Of a stretch of 64,000 nt of DNA, positions 23,442 to 35,330 are shown in pieces. The stretch spans positions 26,388,137 to 26,452,136 of the forward strand of contig NC_063450.1 in the NCBI RefSeq assembly GCF_020379485.1, read 5' to 3'. Every line of letters starts with the position of its first letter. Within the stretch, counting starts at the first letter, position 1. The stretch comes from Brassica napus. Lineage: Eukaryota; Streptophyta; Magnoliopsida; Brassicales; Brassicaceae. The position numbers and the translations under genes were made by a program. The notes under the pieces were generated by a model. It searched no databases and was not told the origin of the DNA. It worked only from the letters and a program-made list of their open reading frames with translations.

Positions 23442-25535
23442 CTAATGAAACATTGTCTGAAACTGCTTCACTATTTTAAGAACTCCCGAGTGACCACCAA
23501 GTTTCCCATCGTGACATTCAAACAAGATCAGTGGAATTGATGTAGATTGTCGAGGTATCACCAGTATGTTCTTGTAGCACAACTTATCACGTTTGATTGT
23601 ATAATGCGGATTAGCGAGTTTCCCCTGTCTCACTAGCTCATACAACTGATTCAAATCTCGATCTTCTGCTATCTCCTTGTAGAGCTCTTGTAGTTGAATG
23701 ACCGAAGGAACCGTAATAGCCAAGAGTGTCAATGTATTCGCCACGATTTCCTCATTTTCAATGCGAGATAACCCATCAGCCACCTTGTTATCACACCCTG
23801 GTTTGTATATGATATCAAAATCATAATCCAAGAGCTTCGTGAGCCATTTTTGATACTCCATGTTGACCTCTTTATGTTCCAACAAGTACTTCAAGCTGCG
23901 TTGATCCGTATGTACCACAAATTTCCTTCCCAATAAATAGTGTTTCCATTTCTTCACTGCGAGAACCACTGCCATCAACTCTCTTTCGTAAGCTGGTTTT
24001 AACCTCACTCTTGCCGTTAAGCCATGGCTGAAAAATGCAATAGAACGATGATCTTGCATCAGTACCGCACCCACTCCAAACCCTGAGGCATCAGACTCGA
24101 TGATAAACTGCTTTTCAAAGTTTGGTAAGGCCAAAACCGGCGCTGAGATCATTGCGTTCTTCAACTTTTCAAACGAACTTTGAGCTTCTTGAGACCAAAC
24201 AAATCCATCTTTTTTTAGTAATGCAGTTAGAGGCCTTGCAATAGTGCCATATCCCTTGACATAGTTTCTATAGTAACCAGTGAGACCAAGAAAGCCTCTT
24301 AACTGCTTCATTGACTTAGGAGTAGGCCACTCCTTCATACTCTTCGTTTTAGATGAATCTGTAGCCACTTCTTCTTTCGAAATTATGTGACCCAAATACT
24401 CGACGTGAGATAGACCGAATGCATGCTTCTTTTTGTTTGCCAACAGTTTGTTGTCCACCAAGATCTTCAACGCAATGCTTACATGTTTCTCATGTTCTTC
24501 CACGTTTCGACTGTATATCAATACATCGTCAAAGAAGACAAAAATGAATTTTCGTAAGTAAGGCTTGAAGATTGCATTCATAAGAGCTTGGAAAGTTGTT
24601 GGTGCATTAGTAAGCCCAAAAGACATTACTAGAAACTCGTAGTGACCTTCCACAGTTCTGAAGGCTGTCTTCTCCACGTCTGATTCTTTTATTCGGATCT
24701 GATGATAGCCTGATCGTAAGTCTATCTTCGAAAATACAGTAGCTCCATAGAGTTCATCTAGAAGCTGGTCAATAACCGGGATTGGGAATTTATCCGGTAT
24801 TGTGACTTTATTGAGGGCTCTATAGTCAACACAAAATCTCCAAGAGCCATCCTTTTTCTTTACCAGCAGGACTGGGCTTGAAAAAGGACTCGTACTAACT
24901 CTGATTATCCCTGCTTCTAGCATTCTCCTACCATTTTCTCCATTACCATTTTTGTTGCGTGCGGGTAACGGTAGGGACGAACAGAGATAGTAGTCACCCC
25001 TGGTTTTAAGCAAATGGAATGATCATAACCCCTAAAGGGCGGTAGGCCCGTTGGTAATGCAAAGACCTGATCAAATTCTTTCAGAAGGTGAAGTAGCTTT
25101 CTCGGAATAGCTGGAATATCAGATGTTACCTCATTGATTGATGACAAAAACACTTCTCTTCTTTTTTTATCAACCGCCGAGATAGGAGACAGTGGCTTTA
25201 GTGAGAATTTGGAAGAATGTAGGGTCGGGTCTCCGAGCAATGTCACTTTGTTATCGTTGTGCACAAAGGACAGCTCTTGCTTCTTCCAATCCACTTCACA
25301 TTTTCCAAAAGTCTCTAGCCAATGAGTTCCTATAATAAGCTATAAAATCGGATACAAATTCGACATTTGCCAATTGAAAAGGAAGGGACTCGGAAACGCC
25401 AATGCCTTGCACTGTTACCCCATTCCCAAGCACAATGTCTAGGCTCTTATCAGCACAAAATTTCAACTTGAGCCTCTCCACCGTTTCTGGTGTGATGAAG
25501 TTATGTGATGCACCACTGTCCAATAGCACGATCAC
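23442..25535 (-). pseudogene. Chromovirus protease, reverse transcriptase and RNase H
   Basis: The protease has the active-site motif DSGASHNF near 25510. A frameshift near 25330 and another near 24925 break the frame between protease and RT; the piece between them (25294-24917) is read one frame off. From about 24920 to 23442 the frame is open for almost 500 codons. It shows the RT palm motifs ([32 protein letters not shown] and FFDDVLIYS), with the catalytic aspartates present, followed by RNase H ([24 protein letters not shown]). The Y of the usual YxDD is F, as is common in plant gypsy elements. Confidence 0.9.
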
Positions 25536-25544
25536 ATTGGACTG

Positions 25545-26716
25545 TTAGATCCTCCCATACAATCTTGTTGTCTTCGGTGAATGTTTTCCCAAGAAGGAGT
25601 TAAGTGACAATGTTCGCAATTCTTGGATTGGCTTGTAAACTATTGTTTCTTCGTCATCTGACTCCTCCTCTTCATCCAATACTTCCATTTCAATGCCATT
25701 GATTACTGTCAAGATTCTCAACTCCTTATTAGGACATTTGTGAGCTCTTGTCCACCCGTGAGCTCTACATTTAAAACATATAAACTCCTTCCGCATTCTG
25801 TCAAGTTCTTCATTTGAATGCTTCAAGCGCGGTCTGGCTTCTGAATTTGGTTTGCTAGGATTGCTAGGAAGGTTGTCTTTCTTATGTGTTACCGGATTTG
25901 AATTATTACGTCTGGTATCAGCCTCCGCGTAGTGACGTTGAGTTTTGTATGACGAAGAAGACCTTAACGGATTAGACTGAAACTATTGACGCCCCTCTGT
26001 CTCAGACTTTGTTCCCCCACTGATCACTCGACATAAAGCACTCGTCTCCATCTTTAATACCGTAGCAATATGAGTCTCCAATCTTTTCGGTTCCTTCATC
26101 CTAATAACCTCCTTCATTTCTTGATTCAAACCGTTATAGAAGATTTTTATCAGAAACTCATCACTCAACCCCAAAACTAGCTCTGATAACTCCTCAAATT
26201 CTAATATATAATCTGCTACAGATCCAGTTTGTTTGATTGCTATCAGACGACTTGATGGTTCCTCTTCAATTGACTCAGTAAAGCGTAACAATAGCTTCTT
26301 CTTAAACTCGTTCCAGATCTGAAAACCATTTCACTTCAGCTCTCAACAAACCATTTCTTTACTCTGCCATCCAAACTCAATCCCACCAGTTCTAACTTCT
26401 CATCTTCATCACATTTTCCCACACTGAACCATCTCTCTACATCTGTAATCCACGCATACGGTTGTTTCCCAGAGAACGTCGGCATAGGTATCTTCTGTAA
26501 CATCGAATCCCTAGTAGCTAGATTCAAATTCCCAGACCGATAACCTAGCGAATGTTCTTCCCGATCACGTTCCAGGTTTGGAGCATGTACCTGATGACGA
26601 GAGGATTCGTAGACTGGTCTCTTGCATGGATCTCCTTGAGGTGTTAGTCTCTCCAAGATCTGCCTAATCGTCTTCAGCTCGTGACCGAGGCTCTCATGTT
26701 TCGCATCAGATTCCAT
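25545..26716 (-). pseudogene. Chromovirus gag with zinc knuckle
   Basis: Three pieces on the minus strand make up a gag polyprotein. 26716-26336 contains [17 protein letters not shown], typical of the retrotransposon gag domain. 26291-25983 is the remainder of that domain in a shifted frame. 25826-25545 holds a CCHC zinc knuckle beginning CFKCRAHGWTRAHKC. Stops at 26336 and 25983 and a frameshift between the first two pieces mean no full-length gag is made. Gag forms the particle that packages element RNA. Confidence 0.8.
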
Positions 26717-26944
26717 ATCATTCGCCTCAATTCATCTTCCGACGCCGGGCTCGAGCTCGTTTCTACTCTCTTCGCTTTCGACATCGTTCGGCAATCGATT
26801 CGTAACTGACAAATCGCAATCGCGTAAAGAAATCGTCACGTAGATCGATTCTCACACCTCCAATCGTAACCACCGTAGCTCGGATTGTCACCAAAACTCC
26901 GATCGCCACTGTCGCGTAGCTCGATACAGTTTCACTGCACCAAT

Positions 26945-27290
26945 TGATAAGATCAAATATCGTATCTACTGAAAGTACTCGATATATTAATGAATCAACT
27001 AAAGAATTACAACAATGGAGGATTCTATCACCTGAATCCTCAACTACTCTATCACCTGAGTAGCTCTCAGCTCATATGCTAAGATACATTGATGTAATTA
27101 CTCGATAAACCCAAATGAATGAACATAAGTGGTATTTGTACTCCTTATTAAGTGGTATTTGTACTCCTTATTATTCTAAGTCTTCTTTTCTTCACTTTAC
27201 GGCCACGTCAGCATCCTTAACCGTAAAGAACTTCAGTCTACTCTTTCATGCCTCTTCTTCCTCCTCTCATACTGAATCTTGCATCTATCA
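26945..27290 (-). repeat. Chromovirus 5' LTR with internal 23-bp duplication
   Basis: This 346-bp LTR carries a tandem 23-bp duplication (27127-27149 and 27150-27172) that the partner LTR lacks. The sequence just inside it on the element strand (TTGGTGCAGTGAAACTG) occupies the primer-binding position. It does not look like the common initiator-Met site. Confidence 0.9.
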
Positions 27291-28418
27291 AATTCAAATG
27301 AGAATTGGCCATAGAAATTTGAATAAGCTCAAACACACCACAAACCAACCGTTGAATTGCAAGACAGTAGCATACTGAAGATCGTCGCAAAGTTTCAGCT
27401 CCATCAGATTAATTTTGGATCCCACACGTTGCCTTGAAAGCTTTATCTTCTGGCCTAAGAGTTCCATCAGTCTCCTTGAGACTCAGAATCTGTCTCACAC
27501 TTGCCTTGTTTTCATGCTTCTCTTCATTTATGGTTTCTCCAAAACTCGCGATCAATCTTTCTTCAAGAAGTCTCTTTCTCATGAACTACCAATCTGACTC
27601 CAGTGCGAGCTTTCGAAACTCTATCAATGTCATATAGAATAAACTGCACATTGAATGATACTGCCTCAGCCCTCAAGTGCAAGTAGCAAGAACGAACATG
27701 AAGCTCTAAGTGAGTTACACACAAGACACCGTGCATCCTACATATGTAACCGTCTCAACGATGTGATCAGATAACTTATTGAAGCCAATGGAACACAAGA
27801 TGCTTTTCCGACTACTTCTTTTAAACATGTAAACTCTTGTAGTCCACCATGAAACCTTCTTGTAGTGACAAAATCAAAATCAAAGCAACAGCCTTCGGAT
27901 TAAGTTTTCACGGATGTTAAGGTATTCCATAACATTCCTTAATTCAATCTTCCTAGACAGCCCTTTCATTTGAGTTACACTTACACACTGATGTTTGTAT
28001 TTGAGAACATTGTATTTGAGAACAGTGTTAATATATACAAATCCATGTATATATTTATAAAACAACACGTGATTGCCAAACAATAAAAATGGAAATTAAA
28101 TTAAGTGTAAGCCACAGTTTTCAATACTAATTAATGAAATTGTTGATTCAAAACGAGAATTTGTTTAAAATGCTAATAATAAGACAAGAAACAAATCAAG
28201 GACAAACGATTTTAAAAAAAACAACGTCTAAATATGTATATAGCTATTTTTACTATATAAATCAAGTAAGCTTAACTCACACATCCTCACAAAATCATCT
28301 CTGATAGCAAAATCATAATAAATAAATAAATAAACAAGTATGGCAGCTGGACTGATGAAAACTATAAGCAATTGTGTCATGATTGTATCTTTATTTACGA
28401 TGATGCTCTCAACACAAC
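27291..28418 (-). other. Retroelement relic, right of the chromovirus
   Basis: The stretch probably continues the relic at 19652-21934 that the chromovirus interrupted. Short minus-strand open stretches occur (for example 28083-27880), but no domain is recognised. From about 28100 it becomes plain AT-rich DNA up to the Copia LTR. Confidence 0.35.
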
Positions 28419-28806
28419 TGTGAAGATTGGTTCTATAGCTTAAGAGGAATTGGGCTAAGTTGGAGAAGCCCAATCTTGGACAGAAGAGTTAGAGTGGGCC
28501 TGATGAGATATGAGCAGTGGCCCATGAGAATTCAGCTAAGTCAGCTGAGCTTTCACTCTTATAAGTATGTCGTCGACTAAGATTAAGAAATAATCTTGTA
28601 ATCCTCTTCTGTAACAGAATCCAAGAGATCTAGTGAATTCCACGAAGGTGATCCTGAAGAGAGAAGTACCCAGGGTTAAGAGGAACTCTATAAACCTTGT
28701 GTCATTGCTTTTATACTTTCCTTTACTTTCGCTTTCAAACACACGAGAGATAACGAGAGCGAGAGAGAGAGTGCGATCGGTTGATATCGAGAGAGTATCT
28801 TCTACA
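28419..28806 (+). repeat. Copia 5' LTR
   Basis: It starts TGTGAAGATTGG and ends ATCTTCTACA, near-perfect inverted ends with one missing base. It stops exactly where the primer-binding site begins. No partner LTR remains in the window, so the left boundary is judged from the inverted end alone. Confidence 0.65.
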
Positions 28807-28820
28807 ATTGGTATCAGATC
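28807..28820 (+). other. Primer-binding site, initiator Met tRNA type
   Basis: TGGTATCAGATC follows the LTR after two bases. TGGTATCAGAGC complements the 3' end of plant initiator Met tRNA, and the copy here differs at one position near the end. Confidence 0.8.
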
Positions 28821-29165
28821 TTAGGCTAAGGAGATCGGCGACTCCGATCTATCGATATCGGTGGAGAACCACGAGGCACGGTTCAAGATCGCGGAGGAAG
28901 AAGGCGTCAAGACTCAAGAGGATTCACGGACTTAGTGAAGACCAAGGTCCTGCATACGATTACAGCTAGGATCATCAAAGACTCGATGAGATCTCAGGGA
29001 AGCTTATCGATCTAGTATTTTCACTTCTTTAAAATTCTGTTATAAAGTCGTAAATCTGAGAATCTCAGAGATTTGATTTGATCTTCCCGGTATACGCATA
29101 ATCTACAGTGGCTTTGTTTCTTGTATCTGTTTATCTGCAGGTGAATAGGTACTGCAATCAAAGCT

Positions 29166-31466
29166 ATGGAGCCAACACTAGGGAAGTTTGAGATGGAACG
29201 ATTCGACGGAAAAGGGGATTTTGGAATGTGGAAGTACAAGATGCTGGGACAGTTGGAGATCCAGGGGCTGTTATCGGTGTTACAAGAAGAAGGTTCAGTG
29301 CAGCCGCCGTTGAAGGATGGAGATGAAGCTCAAGAGGTCAAGATTGATCCGAAGAGAGCTGAGAAAGATCTTCGCTTTAGGAGTCTGCTTGGAACCTGCC
29401 TTTCTGACACGATTCTTCCTAAGATCATGCATCAGAAGACGGCTCTAGTCATGTGGCAAGAACTGGAGAGGGATTATCAAACAAAGTCTTTGCCAAATCG
29501 CATATACCTCAAGCAGATGTTCGCAAGTTACAAGATGGAAGAATCTAAAACCATCGAGGAGAACTTGGATATGTTCTTAAAGCTGATAACTGATCTGGCC
29601 AGTCTCAACATAAACATCTCCGACGAAGACCAGGCAATCCAGGTGCTCTCAGGATTACCACCGCAGTATGAAGCCTTAGTCTACACTCTGAAGTACGGAA
29701 TGGGGAAAGATACCATAACACTTCAAGAAGTAACCACATCAGCTTACGCAAAGGAGGTGGAGCTGAAGCAGAAGAGACTATTCTCAAGAACAAAAGCAAA
29801 TGGAGAAGGTTTATATGTTGAGAACCGAGGAAGAACAGACAGGAGGACTGAAAGATCGAATTCTGGCTCCAACCACAGTTATAGCAGCAACCGGGGATCG
29901 AGATCAAAGTCAAAGGACTCAAGATCAAAGGCATGCTGGGTTTGTGGTAGTGATAGTCACTGGAAGCGTGATTGTCCTGAGAGAAAGAAGGGAGGCTTTA
30001 GCTCTAAGCCTCAAGGTTCAGCAAACGTCACAGCATCAACATCAACGTTCATAGCCTTGACATCGAGTTTGATTGCTTCAGGGGATCAGTGGGTAATGGA
30101 TTCAGGTTGTACCTTTCATATCACACCGAGAAAGGAACTTCTATCAGAGTTCGTCGAGTTTGAGGGAAGCAAAGTACTGATGGGTAATGATACGTTCTGC
30201 GTAGTAAAGGGGATTGGGAAGATAACAATTGACAGTCCAGACGGTTCAGTCGTAGTTCTGAACAATGTGAGATACATTCCTGACATGGGAAGAAATCTAA
30301 TATCCTACGGGCAGCTAGAGTCATCAGGGTGTAACTATGAAGGAGGAGGCTTTGAAGTCAGATTCTTTGAGGGTGGTACACGGGTGTTGACTGGAAAGTA
30401 CCATCAAGGGTTATACTACCTACTGGGAAGTGTGAGATCAGCTCAGGTGAATACTGCTAAAGCTTCAACAAATGTCACGAGGTTGTGGCATACTCGTCTG
30501 GCGCATATGAACGTAAGATCCATGGAAGAAGCGAGGTTATCTCAAGAATGTTGAGATCAAGGAGCTGGGGTTCTGTGAGGCTTGTGCACTTGGAAAATCC
30601 CACAAGTTAATTTTTCCCAAGGCAAAGCACTTCACAAAAGAGATTCTTGAGTACGTTCATACGGATCTATGGGGCTCCCCAAGCACAACACTTAGCCTTG
30701 CAGGAGCGAAGTACTTCATAACCTTCATAGACTATTTTACTAAGAAGGTATTGATCTACTTCTTGAAGACCAAAGACGAGGCATTACCGAAGTTCTCGGA
30801 GTGGAAAACATTGGTAGAAAATCAGACAGGAAAGCGACTAAAGTGTCTGAGGTCTGAAAACGGTCTCGAGTTCTGCAACCAGAAATTCGATAAGTTGTGT
30901 TCAGAAACAGGAGTGAAAAGGCACAAGACGTGTCCCTATACGCCACAGCAAAATGGAGTGGTAGAGAGGATGAACAGGTCCATAATGGACAAGGTCAGGA
31001 GCATGCTTACAGAGACAGGGCTGGGAGCAGAGTTTTGGGCAGAGGCGGCGTCTACAGCAGTTTACATTATCAACAGGTCACCAAATTCCTCCATCAAATT
31101 TGAGGTTCCAGAAGTGAGATGGACATCAGGTACTATTGACTACTCTCACTTAAGGAGTTTCGGCTGTGTGGCATACGTTCACACCATCAGTGATAAGATC
31201 AGTCCAAGGGCGTCAAAGGGAATATTTCTCGGTTACGGACAGGAAACAAAGGGGTTCAGGATATGGCTCCTAGAAGACCAGCGGGTTGTGATCAGCAAAG
31301 ATGTAGTATTTCATGAGGATTGTCTGTATAAAGATGTTGAGCCTGCGGTAGCTTCAGAAACATCTAAGGTTGACAACAAAGGAAAAAGGAAGGTGAATTT
31401 CAGTGAAGATTTGGAACAGTTTGAGAAGGATCAGAAGGGTTTGACTAGAGAGGCTTCTGATTGACG
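29166..31466 (+). pseudogene. Copia gag-protease-integrase with one frameshift
   Basis: The first frame (29166-30554) encodes a gag beginning MEPTLGKFEMERFDGKGDF, a CCHC zinc knuckle (CWVCGSDSHWKRDC), the protease motif MDSGCTFHI, and the start of integrase with its zinc-binding histidines (LWHTRLAH). A frameshift near 30530 moves the rest to another frame: CEACALGK, then HTDLWG, a segment where LRSENGLEF replaces the usual DNGLEF, and NGVVERMNR. It ends at a TGA at 31462-31464. The second acidic catalytic residue of integrase is thus Glu in place of Asp. No RT motif follows. The reading is long and clean apart from one shift, so decay is modest. Confidence 0.85.
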
Positions 31467-32479
31467 AACGTGCTCCAGATTGCGCTAGCTCACCAATAAT
31501 GTTTTGACAAATTAAAAATTGAGCACGGTAAATAGAGTGGAGATGTGCTAAAGCGACATTTTTAATTTTTAAGTTCAGAAGCATACCAGCTAGGTGTGTG
31601 TTAGTGTTTGCTAGTGCTAGTAGCTGGTCGTTGTTGAGAAACCAGAACAGCTCAGGTACTCAGGTACACCATCGGATTAACCGTTTCCGTCAATTCTGTG
31701 AACGCCGTGCTATCATTGAAGCGTCTGGAGAGAGGGGAGTAAGACAGTCTGAAGTTGATGTTGTCCCGTGTAACGTCTAATCGAGTTCACATAAGTGCCG
31801 AAAATGTTTAAGAGGATGGCATTGACGGAACCTAGCGTTGCCTGTTTGAGAGAATTAACAGTTTGATTTGGTTAAGTTGATACTGATCATCGCATACGAC
31901 AATCTTATTTATAGATTGAGCTTGAAGCCGTTACCTTGAAGGAGGGTGAAGATTAAATGCGAGGATTGCTCTAAAACACGTAAATGCTTGCTTTAAAATG
32001 GTGAGTGAATGATAACTGCAGCCGTTACGGGACTGTTGATAGGCGGCAATGTAATCTGATCGGAAACTCAAGGCAGCGTTGCTCTGTAATTCCTAAGAAG
32101 AGGGGAAGGAACCCTATGTCCTTATGGGTCAAATGTGCAAATACATGAAGAACTATAAGTTCAATAATTTGAGAAGCATTCAGGCCCATCTAATATGTGA
32201 ACACCACCAAACGATAGCGTAGGAAGAAGATGGAAAAGGTCACATGTCAGAAAAAGGAATAGGCTTCGCTGGCGCATTGTAGAGCCTTTCTAGTCAACTT
32301 TATTAATATATATATATATAGATACTAGAGTTGGATACGCAAGACCGAGCGAATTAGAGTATCAATTGGGTCAATCCATAACTAATTCAAGTTTAAATAA
32401 CTCAAAAATTTATGAATAATAATTTTAAATTTGAATGGTTATTAAGTTCTTCTTAAATTTGGGGTTAAGGAAAAAATAT
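31467..32479 (-). other. Unassigned sequence, promoter-like on minus strand
   Basis: The base composition here is less AT-rich than the surroundings. On the minus strand there is a GGCCCA-type element mirror (AGGCCCATC read on plus at 32182) and a TATAAATAAG box at about 31907-31916. These are followed by about 400 bases that join the broken end of the Copia. It could be the promoter and first part of a gene cut by the rearrangement. I recognise no protein, and the call is speculative. Confidence 0.25.
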
Positions 32480-32494
32480 TACTTAGATTTTAGA

Positions 32495-33250
32495 AAATTC
32501 GGTTTTATGATTTTGACGAGAAAAAATACATTTTTAATATTTTGGCTGGAAAATCAAATTTTACGATTTTGGTGGAAAACATATTTTAATGGGAAATATG
32601 AAATTAAGGTTTTGACGGGAAATAGTTTGAAACTCAATTTTACAATTTTACCGAAAATATAGTTTTTCGGGTTGGGTGAAAACTAAATTTCGTAATTATG
32701 CTGAAAAAACACGATTTTACAGTTTTGACGGAAAACACAGTTTTGCACTTTTGACATGAAAAACACAATTTCACAGTTTTAACAGAAAATTTGATTTTGC
32801 AGATTTTGCTTGAAACTCAATTTTGTGATCTTTGCGAAAAAACATGATTTGTGGTTTTAACGGAAAAACTCAATTTTGCGTTTTTGGCACGCAAACACAA
32901 TATTGAATTTTTAGTTGAAAAATAAGATTTTGCGATTTTGGCATGAAAACTCAATTTGCGATTTTAGTAGAAAACACAATTTTGTGATTTTGTCGAAAAA
33001 TACGATTTTGTAATTTTACGGCGAAAACACAATTTACAATTTTGGCATAAAAACTCAATATTATGGTTTTAACAGAAACACATAATTTACAATTTTTTCG
33101 CCGGAAAATAAAATTTTGTGATTTTTGTCAAAAAAACACGATTCTTGAAACTGTGGAAGAAAATATCTTTTTTAAGAAAAAAAAAGATTTTACAGTTTTG
33201 GTGGAAATCACACAATTTGTGATTTTTGCATGGAAACAATATTTTGCAGT
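32495..33250 (+). repeat. Degenerate 27-bp minisatellite array
   Basis: About 28 back-to-back units of 25-28 bases, each reading approximately GAAAACACAATTTTG, then CGATTTTGGC and a variable pair. Units differ from each other by several substitutions and small indels, but the phase (GAAAA then TTTTG then TTTTGG) is held for about 750 bases. It is non-coding in every frame beyond short stretches, and there are no spacers between units. Similar TTTTGACGGGAAAA repeats occur elsewhere in Brassicaceae, as I recall. Confidence 0.8.
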
Positions 33251-34128
33251 GTTAATGAGGAAAATGATTAAGTTTAGTATATTACAACAACCAAAATATA
33301 ATATATTAAAATTGATTTATTAAAATTAATTTAGATATATGAAAAAATGGTTTAGTAAATTGGTATAGAAATTTGTTTGGTTATCTATGGTTTATATTTT
33401 GATTTGAGTTTATGTTGATTATAATTTCTATTGTTTTTTGTAATAGATAACTCATTATCCACTGAATTCATTAACCCATTTATATCTAATTCTTCTGTTC
33501 ATTGAGGTCTATTGTTAGGATTGAGTTGGATTGATCCATTATTTTTTGTTCATTTTAACTTTCTTATGCGCGAGTTTTTATCTTTACTAATTTCATATAA
33601 ACTTAAATGTATAAATTTTGATGTTATATATATAACTTAATTTTGATTTTTGAATTTGGTTTGTAATTACAATTTCACGTTTATTAAATTAGATATGTCT
33701 TAACATCTAAATTAATCTACCGTTATGAAAATATATATGTGAAACTTAATTATAGTTGTGTTGATACTTTATTTGATATAAGTTTAATATATATATTAAA
33801 ATGATTTAAAATATTATGTATGTTACATGAAACAACATATATTTATATACTTATAATTTTTATTGGTTTGTACTTTTGATTTTTAAATCTTTTTTATCTA
33901 TTTTTCATTGATTAAATCTCTTTTAATGTTCTTTAAATAAATTATTTCATATATATGATTAAATAATCTGTAAAAACTTTAATTTTAAAAATAATAATTG
34001 TAGTACAATCCAATATATAATCAAATAATGTATTCTTAAATAATTTCAATATTTTATTTTTCAAGTTTTTGGATGCAAATTTAAGATTTTAGGCCAAATA
34101 ATAATAAATATTTTACAATAATAAATAA

Positions 34129-34617
34129 GAGAAATTGCCACAAATATCACATTCATAGTACCACTTTTCATGTTCACATTAATCACTTTTACCATCACTT
34201 TTAATGAAGGGTAAAAGACACTTATACCCTATGGTTAACTAATTTAGACTTAGGGTTTAGAGTTGAGAGAATCGGGTATGGTTTTTGGAATGTGAAATTT
34301 AGGATTCTAATAAATATATAAATAAATACTTAAAAAATATAAAAAAATTCAAAAAATATTTTCAAACATAATTTCCGATTTTCAAAAAGAAATTTTGAAA
34401 AAAAAAAATCAAAAAAAAATTCAAAAAATAAATTTATAAAAAAATTGAATTTGAAAAAGTATAATTCGAAAAACATAAAAAAAAATTTAAATAATGATTT
34501 ATTATATATATAGATAACAAGGGTATAAGAGTCTTTTGTCACTTAATAAAGAAGATATTTTTGAAAATGTCCTTTTAAAGGTGGTAAAGATGAAAAGTGG
34601 TAAACATAAAATTTCTC
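34129..34617. mobile_element. MITE-like inverted-repeat element
   Basis: The ends GAGAAATTGCC... and ...AAATTTCTC are complementary. A second matching segment lies inside (TACCACTTTTCATGTT on the left, its complement near 34593). Inner sequence includes a GGGTATAAG phrase and its complement. Flanks are AT-rich AAATAA repeats, so the target duplication is unclear. Confidence 0.55.
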
Positions 34618-35106
34618 CAAATAAATATTAACTTAAGGGTAATGGACTAGACTAATTTAAAAGGGGACTATTTAATATGTTAAAATACTATATAATTTTA
34701 TTTTTTTCTTTTAAAACTAAAAATAAACTAATAATTATATATAATATTTTAATAATAATAACGAATTTAATTATTTATTTATATAATGAAAATTAAAATA
34801 TTTTATCAGATATTTTGTATCAAAAATAAATAGCTATAATTATATAGTATATTGTGATGAAACTAAAAATATTTTAAAAGATATTGATTATTTAAGGTGT
34901 ATTCTATTCGAATGTTCTAATGTATATGTAATGACTGAAATATTTTAATGAAAACCTTAGAAATAAATTTAATTTAGTATAATTTTATGTAAATCATACA
35001 TGACTATAATATAAAGTCCATTGCGTATTTCTATTTTGATAGAAAAAAAATATATATATACACAATATTAACTAGAAAGAGAAATTAGTTAATTGAATTT
35101 AATAGG

Positions 35107-35330
35107 GCAATTTAATAGGGCAATTCTCTCAAATAACTATTTTTAACTTTCACAAAATAGCTCTCGAGGAAAAAAATGATCAAAATACCCATTTTTATTC
35201 TGAAATTTTTAATTTAAATTTTTATTTTTAAAATTTGAAACCATATCCTCAAAACCTCCTTAACTCTAAACATTAAATCTAGATTAGTTAACCATAGAAA
35301 TAAATATATTTTTACCCTTTAATAAAACTT
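35107..35330. repeat. Diverged copy of dispersed inverted-repeat family
   Basis: GGCAATTCTCTCAAATAAC, then GAGGAAAAAAATGATCAAAAT, then CTAGATTAGTTAACC match the order found at 16757-17116. Only one arm is clear. Confidence 0.5.

Larger units (their letters stand above)
21935..27290 (-). mobile_element. Ty3/gypsy chromovirus with both LTRs, inactive
   Basis: The LTRs are 21935-22257 (3' LTR) and 26945-27290 (5' LTR), both bounded by TGATA...TATCA. Flanks are TATTC on the left and AATTC on the right, a near-match 5-bp target duplication. Between them, on the minus strand, lie gag, protease, reverse transcriptase, RNase H, integrase and a chromodomain-like tail, in the standard Ty3/gypsy order. 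Several stops and frameshifts disable it. About a dozen LTR differences are counted by eye, so the insertion is neither very recent nor ancient. Confidence 0.9.
28419..31466 (+). mobile_element. Ty1/copia element, 5' LTR to integrase, 3' part lost
   Basis: The element begins with a 5' LTR (28419-28806) and an initiator-Met primer site (28807-28820). It encodes gag, protease and integrase on the plus strand. Its sequence stops abruptly at about 31466, before reverse transcriptase, RNase H and the 3' LTR. Unrelated sequence follows, so a deletion or rearrangement removed the 3' half. Confidence 0.85.

Noticed and set aside
32495..33250. CRISPR-like direct repeats
   Set aside because: Units are contiguous, diverged and have no unique spacers; the setting is a plant nuclear genome.
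34330..34542. Phe/Leu-rich minus-strand ORF
   Set aside because: It is translation of poly-A/T inside a MITE, with extreme composition.
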